Shown here: positions 38,950 to 45,577 of the stretch, one piece after another
Layout of the letters: every line of letters starts with the position of its first letter
How positions within the stretch are numbered: position 1 is the first letter of the stretch
Assembly: GCA_009695285.1 (NCBI GenBank)
Contig: SIBH01000004.1
Location: forward strand, 1-45,577
Source of the DNA: Pedosphaera sp.
GTDB taxonomy: Bacteria > Verrucomicrobiota > Verrucomicrobiia > Limisphaerales > SIBH01
DNA: 45,577 nt
Direction: 5' to 3'
Notes under the pieces: generated by a model
The model's database searches: none
Told to the model about the DNA's origin: nothing
Seen by the model: the letters and a program-made list of their open reading frames with translations, nothing else
Program-made: the position numbers and the translations under genes

Positions 38950-40967
38950 AGAAGTGGCTGCCCTGGATGCTCACCGCCGTCTTCGCCGCGTGGATTCTTT
39001 CCGCGCTGGCTCCGAAGAAGGAGAAGGAATTTCACACGCGCGAATTCGGCAAGCTGCCCGTGCTGCTGAACGGGCGCATCCAGCCGTTTGATTCCGTCGC
39101 GCGCAACTCGCTCCTGCAACTGCGCGCCAAGCAGAGCATCGCGCTTGACGGCGGGAAGACATTGACCGCGATCGAGTGGCTGCTCGAAGTGATGATGAAG
39201 CCCGAGGCGGCCGACGCCCGGAAAAGTTTCCGCATCGATCATCCGGAACTGCTCGGCCTGCTCAAGCTGCCGGAGAATGAAAAGCATTTTTCCTTCAACC
39301 AGCTCAAGCCGGGCTTCCAGGAAATGGAGAAGCAGGGCCGCCGCATCGGGGCCATCGATCCGGCCCATCGTACCCCGTTCGAGAAGCAACTGACGAAGCT
39401 CCATGCCGGCCTCACGATCTACAACCGGCTCAAGAACAGCCTGCGCCCGGAATCCTCGGACGACTACGCGCGCGATCTGGCGAAATACCAGAAGGCCATC
39501 GGTCCCGGCGTGGTGGCGGTCCGGGCGCAGTCCGCCAAGGAGGAATACGACAAGCCGGCGTTCGATCTGCTGCTCGGTTTTCTGGAACAATATAATTTCG
39601 TGAAGGAGGTCGCCCTGCCGCTGGTCGTGCCGCCGGCCGATCCGGAAAAATCCCGCGATGACTGGGTGAACGCGGGCCTGAGCCTGATGGATGCGGCGCG
39701 CAACGAAAGCGGGATCAGCCCGGCCATGACCCACTACGCGGCCATGACCAGCGCCTACCGGCAGAACAAGCCGGCGGAGTTCAATGCCGCCGTGGAAGAA
39801 TACCGCCAATGGCTGCGGCAGAAATTTCTGCCCGAACTCAGCAAGGGAAAATGGGAATTTTTCTTCAACGACTTCGCGCCGTTTTACAAGACGACGGTCA
39901 TCTACGTCTTCGCGCTGGTGCTGGTGCTGGTTTCGCTGCTCACGTTCTCGGAATGGCTGCGCCGCTCCACCTGGAACCTGGTCATGCTCGCGTGGATGAT
40001 TCACACCTTCGGACTGATTTTTCGCATGGTGCTGGAGGGGCGTCCGCCGGTGACGAATCTGTACTCCTCGGCGATTTTCATCGGCTGGGGCGCGGTGCTG
40101 CTCGGCCTGATTTTGGAGAAGGTTTATCCCATCGGCATCGGCCTGCTGACGGCGACGGTGGCCGGATTCACCACCCAGATCATCGCCCACAATCTCGCAA
40201 TCGACGGCGACACGATGGAGATGATGCGCGCGGTGCTGGACACGAATTTCTGGCTGGCAACGCACGTCGTCGTGGTCACGCTGGGCTACGCCGCGACGTT
40301 TGTGGCCGGACTGCTGGCGATCATTTACGTCTTTCTCGGAGTGTTCACGCCGCTGCTTGCTCAAAAACTGACTCGGCGGGGAGCAGCGGCAATCAGTGCG
40401 ACGGTTGGCCTGGCCGTGGGACCGGGCGCGAGCATTGCAGATGCTAAAAAATTATCACCGGATGTGGGGCAGACGGAAGTCGGCAAGGCACTGGGTAAAA
40501 TGGTTTACGGCATCATTTGCTTCGCCACGCTCTTCAGCTTCGTCGGCACGGTGCTGGGCGGCATCTGGGCCGATCAATCCTGGGGCCGCTTCTGGGGCTG
40601 GGATCCGAAGGAGAACGGCGCGCTCCTCATCGTCATCTGGAACGTCGCCATCCTGCACGCGCGCTGGGGCGGGATGATTAAGGAGCGCGGCCTGATGAAC
40701 ATGGCTATCTTCGGCAACATCGTGACCGCCTTCTCCTGGTTCGGCGTGAACATGCTCGGCATCGGGTTGCACAGCTACGGCTTCATGGACTCGGCCTTCA
40801 AATGGCTGATGCTTTTCGCCGGCAGCCAACTGCTCGTCATCGCCCTCGGCCTGCTGCCGCTTTCGCTGTGGAAAAGTTTTCGCGGCGGCGGCGGCGCGGC
40901 TCCGAAACCTTCTGGCGACGCGAAACCCAAGCCTGGCCCGCCGGTTCGCAGCGCCGCCGGGGTTTAA
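38946..40967 (+). CDS. ccsA: Cytochrome c biogenesis protein CcsA with long N-terminal domain
   Basis: A 673-residue protein. The C-terminal half (about 310-640) is the heme-handling CcsA/CcmC-type domain with the tryptophan-rich loop RFWGWDPKENGALLIVIWN (WGWDP at 550-554) and conserved His residues in MLAWMIHTFGLIFRM and NVAILHARW. The N-terminal half contains one helix (about 5-22) and a roughly 280-residue extracytoplasmic domain that simple CcsA proteins lack (HPELLGLLKLPENEKHFSFN). With ResB it completes System II, sufficient for heme attachment. The clients here are likely the pentaheme and PVC cytochromes at 21350 and 9581. Confidence 0.88.
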   Translation: MKKWLPWMLTAVFAAWILSALAPKKEKEFHTREFGKLPVLLNGRIQPFDSVARNSLLQLRAKQSIALDGGKTLTAIEWLLEVMMKPEAADARKSFRIDHPELLGLLKLPENEKHFSFNQLKPGFQEMEKQGRRIGAIDPAHRTPFEKQLTKLHAGLTIYNRLKNSLRPESSDDYARDLAKYQKAIGPGVVAVRAQSAKEEYDKPAFDLLLGFLEQYNFVKEVALPLVVPPADPEKSRDDWVNAGLSLMDAARNESGISPAMTHYAAMTSAYRQNKPAEFNAAVEEYRQWLRQKFLPELSKGKWEFFFNDFAPFYKTTVIYVFALVLVLVSLLTFSEWLRRSTWNLVMLAWMIHTFGLIFRMVLEGRPPVTNLYSSAIFIGWGAVLLGLILEKVYPIGIGLLTATVAGFTTQIIAHNLAIDGDTMEMMRAVLDTNFWLATHVVVVTLGYAATFVAGLLAIIYVFLGVFTPLLAQKLTRRGAAAISATVGLAVGPGASIADAKKLSPDVGQTEVGKALGKMVYGIICFATLFSFVGTVLGGIWADQSWGRFWGWDPKENGALLIVIWNVAILHARWGGMIKERGLMNMAIFGNIVTAFSWFGVNMLGIGLHSYGFMDSAFKWLMLFAGSQLLVIALGLLPLSLWKSFRGGGGAAPKPSGDAKPKPGPPVRSAAGV

Positions 40968-41026
40968 TTCTTTGACGCTCCCCCCGCGTTCCCGTAGGTT
41001 CCCGGCACTATTTTTCTAAGGTCTGC

Positions 41027-44098
<3,072 letters not shown>

Positions 44099-44180
44099 GA
44101 TGGTCGAGTGGCGGTTGCGTTGAGTGAGACCGCCTCGCCGTGGTGGCCCGCGGGCAGGTCAGCCGGGTTGTCCTCTCCAG

Positions 44181-44243
44181 CAGTTGCGTAGCAACTGGCA
44201 GTTCTCGGTTGCATCAGTGCGGTGCAGCACCCGGATTTTTTTT
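44181..44243 (+). terminator. Hairpins and T-run after secA
   Basis: CAGTTGC/GCAACTG at 44181-44197 forms a 7-bp stem around GTA. A second small stem in GGTGCAGCACC (44221-44231) is followed by eight T's at 44236-44243. The second hairpin with its T-run resembles an intrinsic terminator for secA, though the stem is short. Confidence 0.45.
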
Positions 44244-44323
44244 CACAATTCCTTTGCAAATTTCGGCCGGTTAGTCCTTCGTCTGTCTGACCCGACTAAT
44301 TTTTCCAACCAAATCGTCATCGC

Positions 44324-45577
44324 ATGAAAAGACTGATTCTCACTCTGACGGCAGCAGCAGCCTGTTTCACCTTCTCTGCCGAAGCCGCCATGTCCGTCAG
44401 TATCAGCGGGGTTGGGCCCTTCGCCTTTGGCACCACTCCCACCGTGGCTGACGGTTGGTCCACCGGGGTCATTGGGGTGAACAACACCACCTACGGCACC
44501 GTGGCCAGCATAGACGCCCAAGCGCAGGTCCTAGATCCGACTACCGGCGGAGCTCTGGGAGTCAATGGCACCGTCCCGCCCGCCGTGGCGGCCGGATTCC
44601 AGCATAATTCAACGGGCCTTTACCTCCAGAGCCGGTCAACGGGTGGCGGAGCGAACGTGCTGCTGCTCACGCTCACCAACACCTCCGGGTCGGTGATTAC
44701 CTCCATGACGGTTTACTACACCTTCAACGAACTGGTCGGCACTCTGGGCGAGGAACTGCCAGGTTGGCACGCGTATTACAGCCTGTCCGGTGCGGCCAAC
44801 AGTTGGACAAAGATCCCGGCGTTCTCGACGGCCACGCCCGGGACGAACAGCGCAACCCTGGCTTTGGGGAGTTGGACGGCCAACACCCGGATGTATCTGA
44901 TGTGGTTCGATGATAATGCCAACAACCAGGGTGGAACGCTCGAGGGCGCCTACACGATGGACAATTTTGTCATTACCAATGTCTCGGCGATCCTCACCCT
45001 GGTCGCGATTACCAACGGGCCTGCCCCCACCAATTTGACGGTCACCGCGAGTGAGTCGGCCACCTTCACGGTCGGCGTTTCCGGCACCGCGCCGCATTAC
45101 CGATGGTACCGGGGTGCCACCCCGGTGGGAGTGGACAGTCCCACGCTTACCATTCCGAGCACGGTGCCAGGCGATGCCGGCGTGTACACCGTGGTGGTTT
45201 CCAACTCCCTGAACACCGTGACCAGCACGGTGGCTAACTTGACCGTGGTGGTGGACACGTTCCCGCCGACCTTGGTCAGCGCCGTGGGCCGGCCGAGCGG
45301 CACTCATATGTTGGTCACTTTTTCCGAACCGGTCACGACCGGATCGGCCCAGGAATTGATTTACTACTCCATCACCAATCTGGCGGGCGACGAACTAACC
45401 ATCAACTCAGCCGTCCTCGTGAACCCGACCACCGTGGACCTGACGACGAGCCTTCAGGTGCCGGAAACGGCCTACGTGGTGGTCGTGAGCTTCGTGGAGG
45501 ACGTCTCTCCGCTGCACAACGTGATTCTGCCCGGCAGCACCATCGGCTTCACTTCCTCCGCACCCGGGGGAGAGATC
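44324..45577 (+). CDS. Secreted Ig-like domain protein, truncated by window edge
   Basis: The frame is open from ATG 44324 to the right edge (418 codons). A signal peptide (1-22, ending TFSAEAAM) is followed by a beta-rich domain of about 210 residues (HNSTGLYLQSRSTGGGANVL; MYLMWFDDNANNQGG), then an Ig-like domain at about 225-310 (TVGVSGTAPHYRWYRGATPV; GDAGVYTVVVSNSLNTVTST), then a SwmB/Ig-like module (FPPTLVSAVGRPSGTHMLVT FSEPV). The Ig motif matches the one in the frameshifted gene at 13712. It is a typical large secreted or surface protein of this phylum, possibly with more Ig-like or autotransport-type modules beyond the edge. Role inferred only as surface or matrix-related. Confidence 0.8.
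   Translation, partial: MKRLILTLTAAAACFTFSAEAAMSVSISGVGPFAFGTTPTVADGWSTGVIGVNNTTYGTVASIDAQAQVLDPTTGGALGVNGTVPPAVAAGFQHNSTGLYLQSRSTGGGANVLLLTLTNTSGSVITSMTVYYTFNELVGTLGEELPGWHAYYSLSGAANSWTKIPAFSTATPGTNSATLALGSWTANTRMYLMWFDDNANNQGGTLEGAYTMDNFVITNVSAILTLVAITNGPAPTNLTVTASESATFTVGVSGTAPHYRWYRGATPVGVDSPTLTIPSTVPGDAGVYTVVVSNSLNTVTSTVANLTVVVDTFPPTLVSAVGRPSGTHMLVTFSEPVTTGSAQELIYYSITNLAGDELTINSAVLVNPTTVDLTTSLQVPETAYVVVVSFVEDVSPLHNVILPGSTIGFTSSAPGGEI

Noticed and set aside
38859-40364. 501-residue frame antisense to ccsA
   Set aside because: No motifs; the opposite strand has a clear WGWDP-type CcsA.

Overview
The window is high-GC bacterial chromosome from what looks like a member of the Verrucomicrobiota, most likely the Pedosphaera/Limisphaera side of the phylum. 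This rests on family content, not on a marker-gene search. The indicators are a PVC-type heme-binding CxxCH protein with SGNH, propeller and HEAT parts, a DUF1559-like prepilin, lamin-tail and Ig-like secreted proteins, a PQQ-type propeller, FG-GAP/ASPIC proteins and dense extragenic palindromes. I see no rRNA, tRNA, CRISPR array, transposase or integrase.

Layout: 1-4096 (minus strand) holds a truncated lamin-tail protein, a PQQ-like propeller, a zinc-ribbon membrane protein, a GNAT acetyltransferase and an unknown membrane protein. 4324-11623 (plus) holds two SGNH-like proteins, a decayed low-GC membrane gene, and a PVC cytochrome split into two consecutive secreted proteins with a palindromic repeat at the break. 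11709-13382 is a lactate permease. 13712-14568 is a frameshifted RCC1/Ig gene, and 14750-15526 a LytTR response regulator. 15664-20529 (minus) holds an ABC exporter-like operon (lipoprotein, two permeases, ATPase) and a prepilin/OB-fold lipoprotein pair. 21350-26052 is a translationally coupled pair: a membrane-anchored pentaheme cytochrome with TPRs and an FG-GAP/ASPIC protein.

26199-31928 contains purM and purD with two PIN-domain toxin-antitoxin modules on either side of purD. The upstream module has a nonsense-truncated toxin and is preceded by a 69-bp copy of the purD start. 32044-34209 is one open frame joining a low-molecular-weight phosphatase, ribose-5-phosphate isomerase B and serine hydroxymethyltransferase. 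A run of six A's decides whether the last join is a true fusion. Rho follows, then a frameshifted nucleotidyltransferase module, a duplicated-domain lipoprotein, the System II cytochrome c maturation genes resB and ccsA, secA, and a truncated Ig-like secreted protein at the right edge.

Two themes link the genes. One is c-type cytochrome biology: a pentaheme membrane protein, a monoheme CxxCH protein and the ResB/CcsA machinery that would mature them. The other is accessory-gene turnover: at least six families of inverted repeats lie between genes, and four accessory genes carry point lesions (nonsense or single-base frameshift) while the housekeeping genes (purM, purD, glyA, rho, secA) are intact.
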